A stretch of 64,000 bases of DNA, taken from positions 186,001 to 250,000 of the forward strand of contig NZ_JABEZT010000002.1 in NCBI RefSeq assembly GCF_013149805.1, written 5' to 3'. The position numbers and the translations under genes are program-made. Within the stretch, counting starts at the first letter, position 1; each line of letters begins with the position of its first letter. Of the stretch, positions 1 through 9,392 are shown piece after piece. This stretch comes from Isoptericola chiayiensis (GTDB lineage Bacteria > Actinomycetota > Actinomycetes > Actinomycetales > Cellulomonadaceae). A model generated the notes under the pieces. It was not told the DNA's origin. It searched no databases and saw only the letters and a list, made by a program, of their open reading frames with translations.

Positions 1-273
1 CTGTTCCTCAACACGCGCGGCAACCGGCTGTCCCGGCAGAGCGCATGGGCCGTGCTCGGCACCGCCGCGGAGCGCGCCGGCCTGGCCGAGCACGTGTCCC
101 CGCACACCCTGCGGCACTCCTTCGCCACCCACCTGCTCGCCGGCGGCGCCGACGTGCGCGTGGTCCAGGAGCTGCTCGGGCACGCCTCGGTGACCACCAC
201 GCAGATCTACACGATGGTGACCCCCGAGGCGTTGCGGGAGGTCTACGCCGCGGCGCACCCGCGCGCGCTGTAG
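1..273 (+). CDS. xerD: Tyrosine recombinase XerD, C-terminal part (5' end outside window)
   Basis: This is the last 90 residues of a site-specific tyrosine recombinase that resolves chromosome dimers at dif with XerC. The visible part holds the catalytic HxxR box in [12 protein letters not shown], the second His in LLGHASV and the nucleophilic Tyr in TTTQIYT, so the active site appears intact. The frame is open from base 1, so the gene starts upstream of the window. The next genes (ParA-like, ScpA, ScpB) are the usual neighbours of xerD in actinobacteria, which supports XerD over XerC or a phage integrase. Confidence 0.93.
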   Translation: MFLNTRGNRLSRQSAWAVLGTAAERAGLAEHVSPHTLRHSFATHLLAGGADVRVVQELLGHASVTTTQIYTMVTPEALREVYAAAHPRAL

Positions 274-387
274 CGATCGCGCGGATCGTGCCGGCGAACC
301 ACGCCGCGCCGTGCGAGGGGTCCCGGTCCGGCAGCGGCCCCGGTGTAGCGTGACGGACGTGAACGACGCACCCGGGGGGAGCGACAG

Positions 388-1299
388 ATGACGCAGCCGG
401 CGACCGCCGAGAGCACGTTGCCCGGGATCCCGGGCCGCGAGGCGAACGACGACGGACCCGCGACCGACGTGGTCGGACGGACCCTGCCCGACTACCCCGC
501 TCCCGCCCCGCTGGCCGACCACGGCCCGGCGCGGGTGGTGGCGATGTGCAACCAGAAGGGCGGCGTCGGCAAGACGACGACCACCATCAACCTCGGCGCC
601 GCGCTGGCCGAGTGCGGGCGCAAGGTGCTGCTCGTCGACTTCGACCCGCAGGGCGCCGCCTCCGTCGGTGTCGGGGTGAGCCCGCACGACCTCGACCTGA
701 GCGTCTACAACCTGATCATGGAGCGTGACGTCGAGCTGGCCGACGTCGTGCGTCCCACCCGCATCGACGGCCTCGACGTCGTGCCGGCCAACATCGACCT
801 GTCCGCCGCCGAGGTCCAGCTCGTCGGAGAGGTGGCCCGCGAGTCGGTGCTGTCGCGCGCCCTGCGTCCCGCGCTCGACGAGTACGACCTCGTCCTGGTG
901 GACTGCCAGCCCTCGCTCGGCCTGCTGACGGTCAATGCGCTCACCGCCGCGAACGGCGTGCTCATCCCGCTCGAGTGCGAGTTCTTCGCGCTGCGCGGCG
1001 TCGCCCTGCTCGTCGAGACCATCGACAAGGTGCGCGACCGGCTCAACCCCGACCTCGCCGTGGACGGCATCCTGCCGACCATGTTCGACTCGCGCACCCT
1101 GCACTCGCGCGAGGTCGTCCAGCGCGTGCACGAGGCCTTCGGCGACACGCTGCTGCACACCGTCATCGGGCGGACGGTCAAGTTCCCGGACGCCTCCGTG
1201 GCGGCCGAGCCGATCACCGCCTACGCCCCGTCGCACGCCGGTGCGGCCGCCTACCGGCACCTGGCCCGGGAGCTCGTGGCTCGTGGCAGCTCCCGCTGA
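388..1299 (+). CDS. parA: ParA/Soj family ATPase
   Basis: 303-residue P-loop ATPase of the ParA/MinD superfamily. After about 50 poorly conserved residues comes the deviant Walker A motif CNQKGGVGKTTTTINLG, then DFDPQGAAS (Walker A') and VLVDCQPSLG (Walker B). ParA proteins move or organise DNA by ATP-dependent cooperative binding. This copy sits beside scpAB, not beside parB and the origin, so it is probably the orphan ParA-like protein of the scp cluster. The ATG at 388 follows a GGGGGGAG Shine-Dalgarno stretch. The 3' end overlaps scpA by 17 bases, suggesting translational coupling. No ParB gene or parS site is seen nearby. Confidence 0.93.
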   Translation: MTQPATAESTLPGIPGREANDDGPATDVVGRTLPDYPAPAPLADHGPARVVAMCNQKGGVGKTTTTINLGAALAECGRKVLLVDFDPQGAASVGVGVSPHDLDLSVYNLIMERDVELADVVRPTRIDGLDVVPANIDLSAAEVQLVGEVARESVLSRALRPALDEYDLVLVDCQPSLGLLTVNALTAANGVLIPLECEFFALRGVALLVETIDKVRDRLNPDLAVDGILPTMFDSRTLHSREVVQRVHEAFGDTLLHTVIGRTVKFPDASVAAEPITAYAPSHAGAAAYRHLARELVARGSSR

Positions 1300-2164
1300 G
1301 ACCGTCGCGCCGCCGGCCCGTGCGGGCTCCCCGCGCGCCGGCGCGTTCCAGGTGCACCTGGACAACTTCGACGGCCCGTTCGACCTGCTGCTGTCCCTGA
1401 TCACGGCCCGCGAGCTCGACGTCACGGAGGTGGCGCTCGCCGAGGTCACGGACGACTTCGTGGCGCACCTGCGCGAGGCGGAGGCCGCGGCGTCGGAGGC
1501 GGAGGCGCGCGGCGAGGAGCACGCCTCCTGGGACCTGGGCACCGCGAGCGAGTTCCTCGTGGTGGCCGCGACGCTGCTCGACCTCAAGGCGGCGCGTCTG
1601 CTGCCGGGGCTCGTGGAGGAGGACGCCGAGGACCTCGAGCTCCTGGAGGCGCGCGACCTGCTGTTCGCACGCCTGCTGCAGTACCGCGCGTACAAGGAGA
1701 TCTCCGGGGTCCTGTCGCAACGGCTGGCCACCGAGGGTCGGCGGGTGCCCCGCGCCGTGCCACTGGAGTCCCACCTGGCCGCGATGCTCCCGGAGCTGGT
1801 GTGGACGCTCGACGGCGACCGGCTCGCCGAGCTGGCGTCGCGCGCGCTGGAGCCCAAGCCGCCACCGGTGGTGGGTCTGACGCACCTGCACGCCCCGGCC
1901 GTGTCCGTGCGGGAGCAGGCCGGCATCGTGGCACAGCACCTGCGCCGTGAGCGCGTCGCGACCTTCCGGGCGCTGACGGCGGGGGAGGAGCGGCTCGTCG
2001 TCGTGGCACGGTTCCTGGCGCTGCTGGAGCTGTTCCGCGCGGGTCAGGTCGCGTTCGACCAGGTCACGGCGCTGGGCGAGCTCAGCGTGCGGTGGACGGG
2101 CGGTGCGCAGGACGCGGTGGTCGACGTCGAGGAGTTCGAGGGAGTCGGGGAGGACGCAGGATGA
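1283..2164 (+). CDS. scpA: Segregation and condensation protein A
   Basis: 293-residue kleisin subunit that bridges Smc heads in the bacterial condensin. The N-terminal kleisin signature is clear in the stretch HLDNFDGPFDLLLSLI, followed by the acidic helical linker and a C-terminal winged-helix region rich in FRALTAGEERLVVVARFLAL-like segments. I chose the GTG at 1283, inside the end of parA, because the conserved domain begins about 30 residues later and a GGGAG sits 10 bases upstream. The next gene starts in an ATGA overlap, so parA, scpA and scpB are read as one unit. Confidence 0.93.
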   Translation: MAAPAETVAPPARAGSPRAGAFQVHLDNFDGPFDLLLSLITARELDVTEVALAEVTDDFVAHLREAEAAASEAEARGEEHASWDLGTASEFLVVAATLLDLKAARLLPGLVEEDAEDLELLEARDLLFARLLQYRAYKEISGVLSQRLATEGRRVPRAVPLESHLAAMLPELVWTLDGDRLAELASRALEPKPPPVVGLTHLHAPAVSVREQAGIVAQHLRRERVATFRALTAGEERLVVVARFLALLELFRAGQVAFDQVTALGELSVRWTGGAQDAVVDVEEFEGVGEDAG

Positions 2165-2799
2165 GCGCGCCGGTCGAGGTCGACGGGGACGCCGTCGCGG
2201 ACGTCGACGAGCTGCCCGGCGGGCTGCCCGCAGCGCTCGAGGCCATCCTCATGGTCGCCGAGTCGCCGGTGCCCGCCGAGCGGCTGGCGGCGGCCGTGGA
2301 GCGTCCGACGGCGGTCGTGGAGGAGTGCCTGGCCGGCCTGGTCGAGGAGACGACGGGAGCGGCCGGTGGCCGTCCCCGCGGGTTCGAGCTGCGCCGCGGT
2401 GCCGACGGGTGGCGGGTCTACTCGGCTCCGGCGCACGCCGACGTGGTGGCCCGCTTCGTGCTCGAGGGCCAGTCGTCCCGGCTGAGCCAGGCCGCGCTGG
2501 AGACCTTGGCCGTCATCGCCTACCGCCAGCCGGTCAGCCGCGGGCAGGTCTCCGCGGTCCGGGGCGTCAACGTCGACGGCGTGGTGCGCACGCTGCTGGC
2601 CCGAGGGCTGATCGCGGAGATGGGGCAGGACCCGTCGTCCGGCGCGGTGCTCTTCGGCACCACCGGGGAGTTCCTGGACCGCATGGGCTGGACGTCGCTG
2701 TCCGAGCTGCCCCCCCTGTCGCCGCACCTGCCCGGCGTCGAGGCCGTCGCCGCGATGGACGGTGGGCTCGGGTCCCTGGCGGACGTCGTCGACGACTGA
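2161..2799 (+). CDS. scpB: Segregation and condensation protein B
   Basis: 212-residue partner of ScpA in the Smc-ScpAB condensin, made of two winged-helix domains. Typical family segments are LEAILMVAESPV near residue 25, LSQAALETLAVIAYRQPVSR in the middle and VRTLLARGLI after it. ATG 2161 overlaps the scpA stop by 4 bases, so stoichiometric coupled translation is likely. The length is normal for actinobacterial ScpB. Confidence 0.94.
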   Translation: MSAPVEVDGDAVADVDELPGGLPAALEAILMVAESPVPAERLAAAVERPTAVVEECLAGLVEETTGAAGGRPRGFELRRGADGWRVYSAPAHADVVARFVLEGQSSRLSQAALETLAVIAYRQPVSRGQVSAVRGVNVDGVVRTLLARGLIAEMGQDPSSGAVLFGTTGEFLDRMGWTSLSELPPLSPHLPGVEAVAAMDGGLGSLADVVDD

Positions 2800-2834
2800 G
2801 CGGCGCACGCCCCGCGCCCTGCGACAATGGAGCC

Positions 2835-3638
2835 ATGCCCACCTCTCGCCGTGGCGGACGCCGCCGCCCCCAGAACGCCGCCCCGAAGCAACCGGTCGAC
2901 GTCCACGTCGCCGACGGCGTCCGCCTGCAGAAGGTCCTCGCCCAGGCCGGTCTGGGCTCGCGCCGTACCTGCGAGCAGCTCATCGCCGACGCCCGTGTGG
3001 AGGTCGACGGGCAGATCGTCACCGAGCTGGGGGTGCGGGTCGACCCGGCGAGCGCCGTCGTGCACGTGGACGGCATGCGCGTCCAGCTCGACTCCTCGAA
3101 GGTCACCCTGGCGGTGAACAAGCCGATGGGCATGATCTCGGCGATGAGCGACCCCGAGGGGCGCCCGACCGTCGCCGAGCTGGTCAAGGACCGCACGGAG
3201 CGGCTGTTCCACGTGGGGCGACTGGACGCCGACTCCGAGGGGCTGCTGCTGCTGACGAACGACGGCGAGCTCGCCAACCGGCTGTCCCACCCCAGCCACG
3301 AGGTCCCCAAGACCTACCTGGTCACGGTCGAGGGCGGCGAGTTCTTCCCCCGACACGGCAAGGAGCTGACGAAGGGCGTCGAGCTCGACGACGGCCCCGC
3401 CCGCATGGACAAGGTCCGCGTCGTCGACGCCGTCGAGGGTCGCACCATGGTCGAGGTGGTGCTGCACGAGGGGCGCAACCGCATCGTGCGCCGGATGTTC
3501 GACGTCATCGGGTTCCCCGTGACGCGGCTGGTGCGGACCCGCATCGGCCCGATCGCGCTCGGCGACCTCAAGGCCGGTCGCACCCGGGTGCTGGGCCGCA
3601 CCGAGCTCGGCACCCTGATGAAGTCCGTCGACCTGTAG
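2835..3638 (+). CDS. rluB: RsuA/RluB family 23S rRNA pseudouridine synthase
   Basis: 267 residues. A basic N-terminal tail (RRGGRRRPQ) leads into an S4 RNA-binding domain (LQKVLAQAGLGSRRTCEQLI), then the RsuA-type catalytic domain with the active-site Asp in HVGRLDADSEGLLLLTNDG and the later motifs EGRNRIVRRMFD and RLVRTRIGPI. Family members isomerise a single uridine near the peptidyl-transferase centre of 23S rRNA. The start at 2835 is supported by a -10-like GACAAT six bases upstream (leaderless type) instead of a ribosome binding site. It lies between scpB and cmk, the standard actinobacterial order. Confidence 0.92.
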   Translation: MPTSRRGGRRRPQNAAPKQPVDVHVADGVRLQKVLAQAGLGSRRTCEQLIADARVEVDGQIVTELGVRVDPASAVVHVDGMRVQLDSSKVTLAVNKPMGMISAMSDPEGRPTVAELVKDRTERLFHVGRLDADSEGLLLLTNDGELANRLSHPSHEVPKTYLVTVEGGEFFPRHGKELTKGVELDDGPARMDKVRVVDAVEGRTMVEVVLHEGRNRIVRRMFDVIGFPVTRLVRTRIGPIALGDLKAGRTRVLGRTELGTLMKSVDL

Positions 3639-3682
3639 ATTCCTCCGCGACGCCCACCCCCATCGAACGAGAGCGAGCACCC

Positions 3683-4393
3683 GTGGTCACCATCGCCGTC
3701 GACGGCCCGTCCGGTTCCGGCAAGTCCAGCGTCTCCCGGGCGGTCGCCGCCCGCCTGGGCCTGGCCTACCTCGACACCGGCGCGATGTACCGGGCGGCGA
3801 CGCTGTGGTGCGTGCGCACCGACGTCGCGCTGGACGACGCCGACGCGGTCGCCGACGCCGTGCGGGCGATGCCGCTGACCTCGGGGCTCGACCCGGCGGC
3901 GCCGACGGTGTCCCTGGACGGCACCGACGTCGCCGCGGCGATCCGCACCACCGAGGTCTCCTCGACCGTGTCGAAGGTCGCCACGAACCTCGAGGTGCGC
4001 GCCGAGCTGAAGCGACGCCAGCGAGCCATCATCGACGACGAGGCCACCGGAGGGTTCTCGGGCGGTCGCGGCATCGTCGCCGAGGGGCGCGACATCACCA
4101 CGGTGGTGGCCCCGGACGCGGACGCCCGCGTGCTGCTGACGGCGAGCGAGGAGGCGCGCCTGCGCCGCCGCTCCCTGGAGGTGCACGGCGCCGCGGACGC
4201 CGCGGCCGTGGCGGCGACCCGCGACCAGGTGCTGCGCCGGGACCGCGACGACTCCACGGTGAGCCAGTTCCTGCAGGCCTCGGACGGGGTCGTCACGATC
4301 GACTCCAGCGAGCTGGACCTCGACCAGACGGTGGCCGCCGTGCTGGCCGTCGTCGAGCAGGTCGTCCCGGAGGCGCCGAGCGCCCGGGCGTGA
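3683..4393 (+). CDS. cmk: Cytidylate kinase (CMP/dCMP kinase)
   Basis: 236-residue nucleoside monophosphate kinase that phosphorylates CMP and dCMP with ATP in the cytosol. The P-loop [17 protein letters not shown] is at the extreme N terminus, followed by [14 protein letters not shown] (substrate site) and [16 protein letters not shown] (CMP-binding motif). The C-terminal LID region has [10 protein letters not shown] and RRDRDDST. The GTG at 3683 is chosen because it places the P-loop at residue 6, as in other Cmk proteins, and lies 45 bases after rluB. It is followed by der, as in most actinobacteria. Confidence 0.93.
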   Translation: MVTIAVDGPSGSGKSSVSRAVAARLGLAYLDTGAMYRAATLWCVRTDVALDDADAVADAVRAMPLTSGLDPAAPTVSLDGTDVAAAIRTTEVSSTVSKVATNLEVRAELKRRQRAIIDDEATGGFSGGRGIVAEGRDITTVVAPDADARVLLTASEEARLRRRSLEVHGAADAAAVAATRDQVLRRDRDDSTVSQFLQASDGVVTIDSSELDLDQTVAAVLAVVEQVVPEAPSARA

Positions 4394-4460
4394 CCGGTCT
4401 CTCGTCCCGGCCGCGCCGCGCCGTCGTGCCCGAGGGCACGGACCTGGGACAATGGCTGGC

Positions 4461-5975
4461 ATGACCACCCCCGCCGACGGTCCCGAGACCACGCCCGCCG
4501 ACACGCCGTCCGACGACGGACCCGTCGTGACGTACGTCGACGACGCCGCGCGCGAGCGCGCGCTGCGTGCCGGCCTGGAGGAGTTCGAGCTCGACGAGGC
4601 CGACCGCGCCCTGCTGGAGAGCGAGTGGGACGACGACGGGCTCGCGCCCGCCGAGCCCGCGCTGCCCGTGCTGGCCGTGATCGGCCGGCCCAACGTCGGC
4701 AAGTCGACCCTCGTGAACCGGATCCTCGGGCGCCGCGAGGCCGTGGTCGAGGACACCCCCGGGGTGACGCGGGACCGCGTCAGCTACCCGGCGGAGTGGT
4801 CCGGCACCGACTTCACGCTGGTGGACACCGGTGGCTGGGAGGTCGACGTCGCCGGCATCGAGTCGAAGGTCGCCTCCCAGGCCGAGGTCGCGATCTCCCT
4901 GGCCGACGCCGTGGTGTTCGTCGTCGACGCCCAGGTGGGCGCGACGGCGAGCGACGAGCGGGTCGTCGAGCTGCTGCGCCGCTCGGGCAAGCCGGTGATC
5001 CTGTGCGCCAACAAGGTCGACGGGCCGTCCGGCGAGGCCGACGCCGCCTACCTGTGGTCGCTGGGCCTCGGCGAGCCGATGCCTGTCTCGGCCCTGCACG
5101 GTCGCGGGCTGGGCGAGATGCTCGACGCCGTGCTCGACGTGCTCCCGGAGCACTCCGCGCACGGTGAGCTGCTGCCGGAGGGACCGCGCCGGGTGGCGCT
5201 CGTGGGCCGGCCCAACGTCGGCAAGTCCTCGCTGCTGAACAAGCTCGCCGGCGCCGAGCGCGTCGTCGTCGACGAGGTGGCGGGCACCACGCGCGACCCG
5301 GTCGACGAGCTCGTCGAGATCAAGGGCATGCCGTACTGGTTCGTCGACACCGCGGGGATCCGCCGCCGGGTCCACCAGACGTCCGGCGCCGACTTCTACG
5401 CGTCGCTGCGCACCCAGGCCGCCATCGAGAAGGCCGAGGTCGCCGTCGTGCTCGTGGACGCCTCGGTCCCGCTGACCGAGCAGGACACGCGCGTCATCAC
5501 CCAGGTCGTCGACGCCGGTCGCGCGCTCGTCATCGCCTACAACAAGTGGGACCTGATGGACGAGGACCGCCGACCGTTCCTCGAGCGGGAGATCGAGAAG
5601 GACCTGGTCCAGGTCACGTGGGCGCCGCGCGTCAACGTCTCGGCCCGCACCGGCTGGCACACCGACAAGCTCGTCCGTGCGCTCGAGACGTCGCTCGAGT
5701 CGTGGGACACCCGCATCCCCACCGGCCGGCTCAACGGGTTCCTGGGCGAGCTGGTGGCCGCCCACCCGCACCCCCTGCGCGGGGGCAAGCAGCCGCGCAT
5801 CCTGTTCGCCACGCAGGCCTCGACCCGCCCGCCGCGGTTCGTCGTCTTCGCCACCGGCTTCATCGAGGCCGGCTACCGCCGCTTCATCGAGCGTCGGCTG
5901 CGTGAGGAGTTCGGGTTCGAGGGCTCACCGATCCGGATCAGCGTGCGGGTGCGCGAGAAGCGCCGCCGGCGCTGA
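4461..5975 (+). CDS. der: Ribosome biogenesis GTPase Der (EngA)
   Basis: 504 residues with two tandem GTPase domains and a C-terminal KH-like domain, the diagnostic Der architecture. G1 motifs are [14 protein letters not shown] and [15 protein letters not shown]3 is DTGGW and DTAGI; G4 is NKVD and NKWD. Der acts in 50S subunit assembly. An acidic N-terminal extension of about 65 residues precedes the first G domain, as is common in actinobacteria. A second in-frame ATG lies at 4452, but 4461 sits 7 bases after a GACAAT hexamer, the leaderless spacing seen elsewhere in the window. A short CGTGCC/GGCACG hairpin (4425-4440) separates it from cmk. Confidence 0.93.
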   Translation: MTTPADGPETTPADTPSDDGPVVTYVDDAARERALRAGLEEFELDEADRALLESEWDDDGLAPAEPALPVLAVIGRPNVGKSTLVNRILGRREAVVEDTPGVTRDRVSYPAEWSGTDFTLVDTGGWEVDVAGIESKVASQAEVAISLADAVVFVVDAQVGATASDERVVELLRRSGKPVILCANKVDGPSGEADAAYLWSLGLGEPMPVSALHGRGLGEMLDAVLDVLPEHSAHGELLPEGPRRVALVGRPNVGKSSLLNKLAGAERVVVDEVAGTTRDPVDELVEIKGMPYWFVDTAGIRRRVHQTSGADFYASLRTQAAIEKAEVAVVLVDASVPLTEQDTRVITQVVDAGRALVIAYNKWDLMDEDRRPFLEREIEKDLVQVTWAPRVNVSARTGWHTDKLVRALETSLESWDTRIPTGRLNGFLGELVAAHPHPLRGGKQPRILFATQASTRPPRFVVFATGFIEAGYRRFIERRLREEFGFEGSPIRISVRVREKRRRR

Positions 5976-6018
5976 CCGGGTGTGACCCGCGTCCCACCCG
6001 CGCCGCCGTGAGGTGCGG

Positions 6019-6024
6019 TAGTCT
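6019..6024 (+). promoter_or_regulatory. -10 hexamer of the riboflavin operon promoter
   Basis: TAGTCT lies about 22 bases before the first strand of the FMN riboswitch, where a transcript starting about 7 bases later would carry the full aptamer. No convincing -35 element is seen. Confidence 0.5.
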
Positions 6025-6045
6025 CGCCGGTGAACGAGCAACAGC

Positions 6046-6176
6046 TCGCGTGCTCTGGGGTCGGTGAAACTCCGAACCGGCGGTAACAGTCCGCGACCCG
6101 GTCACAGCCAGTGACCGGTTGACCAGGTGGAACTCCTGGACCGACGGTCAAAGTCCGGATGGGAAGACGCACGCGA
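6046..6176 (+). ncRNA. FMN riboswitch (RFN element)
   Basis: The conserved RFN blocks appear in order: CTCTGGGGTCGGTGAA at the 5' side, GAACCGGCGGT and AGTCCGCGAC, then TGGAACTCCTGGACCGACGGT and AGTCCGGATGGGAAGA. The closing P1 helix is a perfect 8-bp pairing of TCGCGTGC (6046-6053) with GCACGCGA (6169-6176). The element precedes ribD by 128 bases and should repress the rib operon when FMN binds. No U-rich intrinsic terminator follows, so control is probably translational or through alternative helices in 6184-6265. Confidence 0.96.
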
Positions 6177-6183
6177 CGGCCGC

Positions 6184-6265
6184 TCGCTCGCCGACGGCGT
6201 GCACCGCACCCGGAGGGGCGTCCTGACGTCACCCGGCCCGGCGCCCCGGCGAGCGACGACGCCGT
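6184..6265 (+). promoter_or_regulatory. Candidate expression platform of the FMN riboswitch
   Basis: TCGCTCGCCG (6184-6193) can pair perfectly with CGGCGAGCGA (6247-6256), and ACGGCGT (6194-6200) with ACGCCGT (6259-6265). The order of the arms makes the two helices interlocking, so they are either alternatives or a pseudoknot. Their place between the aptamer and ribD suggests the switching structure; function is inferred. Confidence 0.45.
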
Positions 6266-6304
6266 GCAGCCCCCGGGTCCGCGACCGGACGACAGGGGCA
6301 GCAG

Positions 6305-7426
6305 ATGACGACCGCCGCCGCGGCACCCACCCTCGCGCCGGCCGAGCACGCCGCCATGCAGCGGGCGCTCGCCCTGGCCGCCACGGAGGGCATCTCCCCG
6401 GGTCCCAACCCGCGTGTGGGCTGCGTGCTGCTGGCGCCCGACGGCGCCACCCTCGCCGAGGGGCTCCACCGGGGCGCCGGTACCCCGCACGCCGAGGTGG
6501 CGGCCCTCGCCGCCGCCCGCGCCGCCGTCGGACCCGGCACCCTGCGCGGCGCCACCGCCGTCGTCACGCTCGAACCGTGCGCCCACACCGGACGCACCGG
6601 CCCGTGCGCCGAGGCGCTGCTCGACGCCGGGATCGCCCGGGTCGTGTACGCCCAGGCCGACCCCAACCCGGCCGCGACCGGCGGGGCCGCGCGCCTGCGC
6701 GCCGCCGGCGCCGACGTCGTCGGACCGGCGTGCCCCGACGAGGCCCGCGCCCTGAACCCCGTGTGGACCCGCGCGATGGAGCTCGGACGCCCGTACGTGA
6801 CCTGGAAGGTCGCCGCCTCCCTCGACGGCCGCACCGCCGCCGCCGACGGCACCTCGCGCTGGATCACCTCCGCCGTCGCACGCCGCGACACCCACCGCCT
6901 GCGCGGCGCCGTCGACACCGTCCTGGTGGGCACGGGCACGCTGCTCGCCGACGACCCCGCCCTGACCGTGCGGGACGCCGACGGCGCGCACGGCCCGCAG
7001 CCCCTGCGCGCCGTCATGGGACGCCGCGACCTGCCGCCGTCGACACGCCTCGCCGCGCCCGGCCCCGACGGCGCCCCCGCCGTGCACCTGCGCACCCGCG
7101 ACCCCCGCGCGGCGCTCGCCGACCTGTGGGAGCGCGAACGGCGGCACGTGCTCCTCGAGGGCGGGGCCACGCTCGCCGCCGCGTTCTGGCGGGCCGGGCT
7201 CGTCGACGAGGTCGTCGCCTACGTCGCGCCCGTCCTGCTCGGTACCGGGCCCGCCGCCGTCGGCGACCTCGGCATCACCACCATCACCGGCGCCGCCCGG
7301 CTCGACGTCACCGACGTCGCCGTTCTGGAGCCCGACCCCGACGACCTCGCCCCACCCGGAGCAGCCCGCTCCGGGGCGGCCGCCACGAACCTGCGGCTCA
7401 CGCTGACGCCGCGGAAGGAGTCCTGA
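6305..7426 (+). CDS. ribD: Bifunctional riboflavin biosynthesis deaminase/reductase
   Basis: 373 residues. The N-terminal deaminase domain carries the zinc site HAEVAAL and [11 protein letters not shown]. The C-terminal reductase domain begins near [12 protein letters not shown] and includes [15 protein letters not shown]. It converts the GTP cyclohydrolase product to the pyrimidinedione intermediate through deamination and NADPH reduction. The reductase part ends in a low-similarity stretch rich in Pro and Ala. ATG 6305 is preceded by AGGGGCAG. Its stop shares one base with the ribE start (TGATG), giving tight coupling. Third codon positions are strongly C-biased, unlike the mixed C/G of the following genes. 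Confidence 0.94.
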   Translation: MTTAAAAPTLAPAEHAAMQRALALAATEGISPGPNPRVGCVLLAPDGATLAEGLHRGAGTPHAEVAALAAARAAVGPGTLRGATAVVTLEPCAHTGRTGPCAEALLDAGIARVVYAQADPNPAATGGAARLRAAGADVVGPACPDEARALNPVWTRAMELGRPYVTWKVAASLDGRTAAADGTSRWITSAVARRDTHRLRGAVDTVLVGTGTLLADDPALTVRDADGAHGPQPLRAVMGRRDLPPSTRLAAPGPDGAPAVHLRTRDPRAALADLWERERRHVLLEGGATLAAAFWRAGLVDEVVAYVAPVLLGTGPAAVGDLGITTITGAARLDVTDVAVLEPDPDDLAPPGAARSGAAATNLRLTLTPRKES

Positions 7427-8064
7427 TGTTCACCGGCATCGTGTCCGAGCTCGGCACCGTGGTCGCCCTCGAGCGCACCACCGACGCCGCCCGCCTGACC
7501 GTCCGATCGCCCGGCGTGCTCGCCGACGTCCGACGCGGCGACTCGATCGCCGTCGACGGGTGCTGCCTGACCGTGGCCGACCACGACGGCGAGACCTGGA
7601 CCGCCGACCTCATGGCCGAGACCCTCGAGCGGACCACCCTCGGCGCACTGCGTGCCGGCGACCGCGTCGACGTGGAGCCGGCGCTCGCGGTCGGCGACCG
7701 CCTCGGCGGGCACGTCGTGCAGGGGCACGTCGACGGCGTCGGCACGGTGCTGTCCCGCACGCCGGGGGAGCGGTGGGACGTCGTGGAGATGTCCCTGCCC
7801 GCCGACCTCGCCCGGTACGTGGTGGCCAAGGGGTCGATCGCCGTCGACGGGGTGTCCCTGACCGTCGTCGGGGCCGCTACCGACCGGTTCACGGTGAGCC
7901 TGATCCCCGAGACGCTCGCGCGGACCACTCTCGGACTGCGCGCCGTGGGGGACCGGGTCAACCTCGAGACCGACGTGCTCGCCCGGCACGTCGAGCGCCT
8001 GCTGGACCACCGGCTCGTGGCACACGACGCAGCGCCGGTCGCGACCGCGGAGGTGGCCCGATGA
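7426..8064 (+). CDS. ribE: Riboflavin synthase alpha chain
   Basis: 212 residues made of two similar lumazine-binding barrels. Each carries the family signature: the start [12 protein letters not shown] with VDGCCLTV and ETLERTTLG in the first half, and [14 protein letters not shown] with VDGVSLTV and ETLARTTLG in the second. The enzyme dismutates two 6,7-dimethyl-8-ribityllumazine molecules to riboflavin. An AAGGAG lies five bases before the ATG. It overlaps ribD by one base and ribBA by four. Some genomes call this gene ribC. Confidence 0.95.
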   Translation: MFTGIVSELGTVVALERTTDAARLTVRSPGVLADVRRGDSIAVDGCCLTVADHDGETWTADLMAETLERTTLGALRAGDRVDVEPALAVGDRLGGHVVQGHVDGVGTVLSRTPGERWDVVEMSLPADLARYVVAKGSIAVDGVSLTVVGAATDRFTVSLIPETLARTTLGLRAVGDRVNLETDVLARHVERLLDHRLVAHDAAPVATAEVAR

Positions 8065-9392
8065 GCCCCGTCGACGGCGGCGTGCACCAGCGCGTCACCC
8101 GTGCCCTGGCGGCTGTGGCCGCCGGACGTCCCGTCGTCGTCGTGGACGACGAGAGCCGCGAGAACGAGGGCGACCTGATCTTCGCGGCCGAGGCCGCCAC
8201 GCCCGAGCTGATGGGCTTCACCGTGCGGCACACCTCCGGCCTCGTCTGCGTGGCCGCCGACGGCGCGACGCTCGACCGGCTGGACCTGCCGCTCATGGTC
8301 GCCGAGAACCGCGACGCCTTCCGCACCGCCTACACCGTCACGGTCGACGCGGCCGACGGCGTCACCACCGGGATCTCGGGCGCCGACCGGGCACGGACCG
8401 CGCGGGTCCTGGCCGACCCGGACGCCGCGCCGGCCGCGCTGACGCGGCCCGGTCACGTCCTGCCGCTGCGGGCTCGCGACGGCGGCGTGCTGGAACGCCC
8501 CGGGCACACCGAGGCCGCCGTCGACCTGGCGCGCCTGGCCGGGCGGGGCAGCACGGGGGTGCTCGCCGAGGTCACGCACGACGACGGCACCATGATGCGC
8601 CGCCCCGCTCTCGCCAGGTTCGCCGCCGAGCACGGCCTCGAGCTGATCAGCGTGGCCGACCTCGCCGCCTACCGGCGGGCCACGGAGTCCACCGTCGACC
8701 GGCTCGCGGTCACCCGGCTGCCGACCCGCCACGGCGGGCTCACCGCCGTCGGCTACCGCGACCGGGTCACCGGCGACGAGCACGTCGCCCTCGTGGCCGG
8801 GCCGCCCTCCGACCTCGACGACGGTGCGTCGGTGCTGGTCCGCGTGCACTCCGAGTGCCTGACCGGCGACGCGTTCGGTTCCCTGCGGTGCGACTGCGGC
8901 CCCCAGCTCGACGCCTCGCTGCGGGCCGTGCAGGAGGCCGGCCGCGGCGTCGTGGTCTACCTGCGCGGCCACGAGGGCCGGGGGATCGGTCTGGTGGCCA
9001 AGCTGACCGCGTACAGCCTGCAGGACGGCGGGCACGACACGATCGACGCGAACCTCGCCCAGGGCCTGCCGGTGGACTCGCGGGAGTACACCGCTGCCGC
9101 GCACGTCCTGCGCGACCTCGGCGTCGGGCCGGTGCGGCTGCTGACCAACAACCCGGCCAAGGTGGACGGGCTGCGTGCCGGAGGTGCCGACGTCGTCGAA
9201 CGGGTCCCGCTGGCCATCCACCCGGTCCCCGACAACGTGGCGTACCTGCGGACCAAGCGGGACCGCATGGGACACGACCTGCCGAACCTTGACCCTGAGG
9301 TCGAACCTTCGGGTGACCTCGACCTTCACCTTCGACCCCAACCTGAAGGAGACCCCATGACCCCGATGTCCGCCTGCGAGGGCGCCCGATGA
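8061..9392 (+). CDS. ribBA: Bifunctional DHBP synthase / GTP cyclohydrolase II
   Basis: 443 residues. The N-terminal DHBP synthase domain shows [16 protein letters not shown] (metal and substrate acids) and [20 protein letters not shown]. The C-terminal GTP cyclohydrolase II domain shows the zinc cysteines and substrate site in [20 protein letters not shown], plus [12 protein letters not shown]. Together they supply both precursors of riboflavin. After the usual end near [10 protein letters not shown] there is an odd acidic, Pro-rich tail of about 35 residues encoded by short CCTT-containing repeats (9284-9356). ATG 8061 overlaps the ribE stop by 4 bases. Confidence 0.95.
   Translation: MSPVDGGVHQRVTRALAAVAAGRPVVVVDDESRENEGDLIFAAEAATPELMGFTVRHTSGLVCVAADGATLDRLDLPLMVAENRDAFRTAYTVTVDAADGVTTGISGADRARTARVLADPDAAPAALTRPGHVLPLRARDGGVLERPGHTEAAVDLARLAGRGSTGVLAEVTHDDGTMMRRPALARFAAEHGLELISVADLAAYRRATESTVDRLAVTRLPTRHGGLTAVGYRDRVTGDEHVALVAGPPSDLDDGASVLVRVHSECLTGDAFGSLRCDCGPQLDASLRAVQEAGRGVVVYLRGHEGRGIGLVAKLTAYSLQDGGHDTIDANLAQGLPVDSREYTAAAHVLRDLGVGPVRLLTNNPAKVDGLRAGGADVVERVPLAIHPVPDNVAYLRTKRDRMGHDLPNLDPEVEPSGDLDLHLRPQPEGDPMTPMSACEGAR

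Noticed and set aside
705-1217. Long open frame antisense to parA
   Set aside because: High-GC DNA opens the antisense frame; it has no start signal or recognisable protein features, and parA is clearly real.
4425-4440. Hairpin between cmk and der as a terminator
   Set aside because: Only 6 to 7 bp with a tiny loop, and der lies 21 bases further in a conserved cluster; at most an attenuator.
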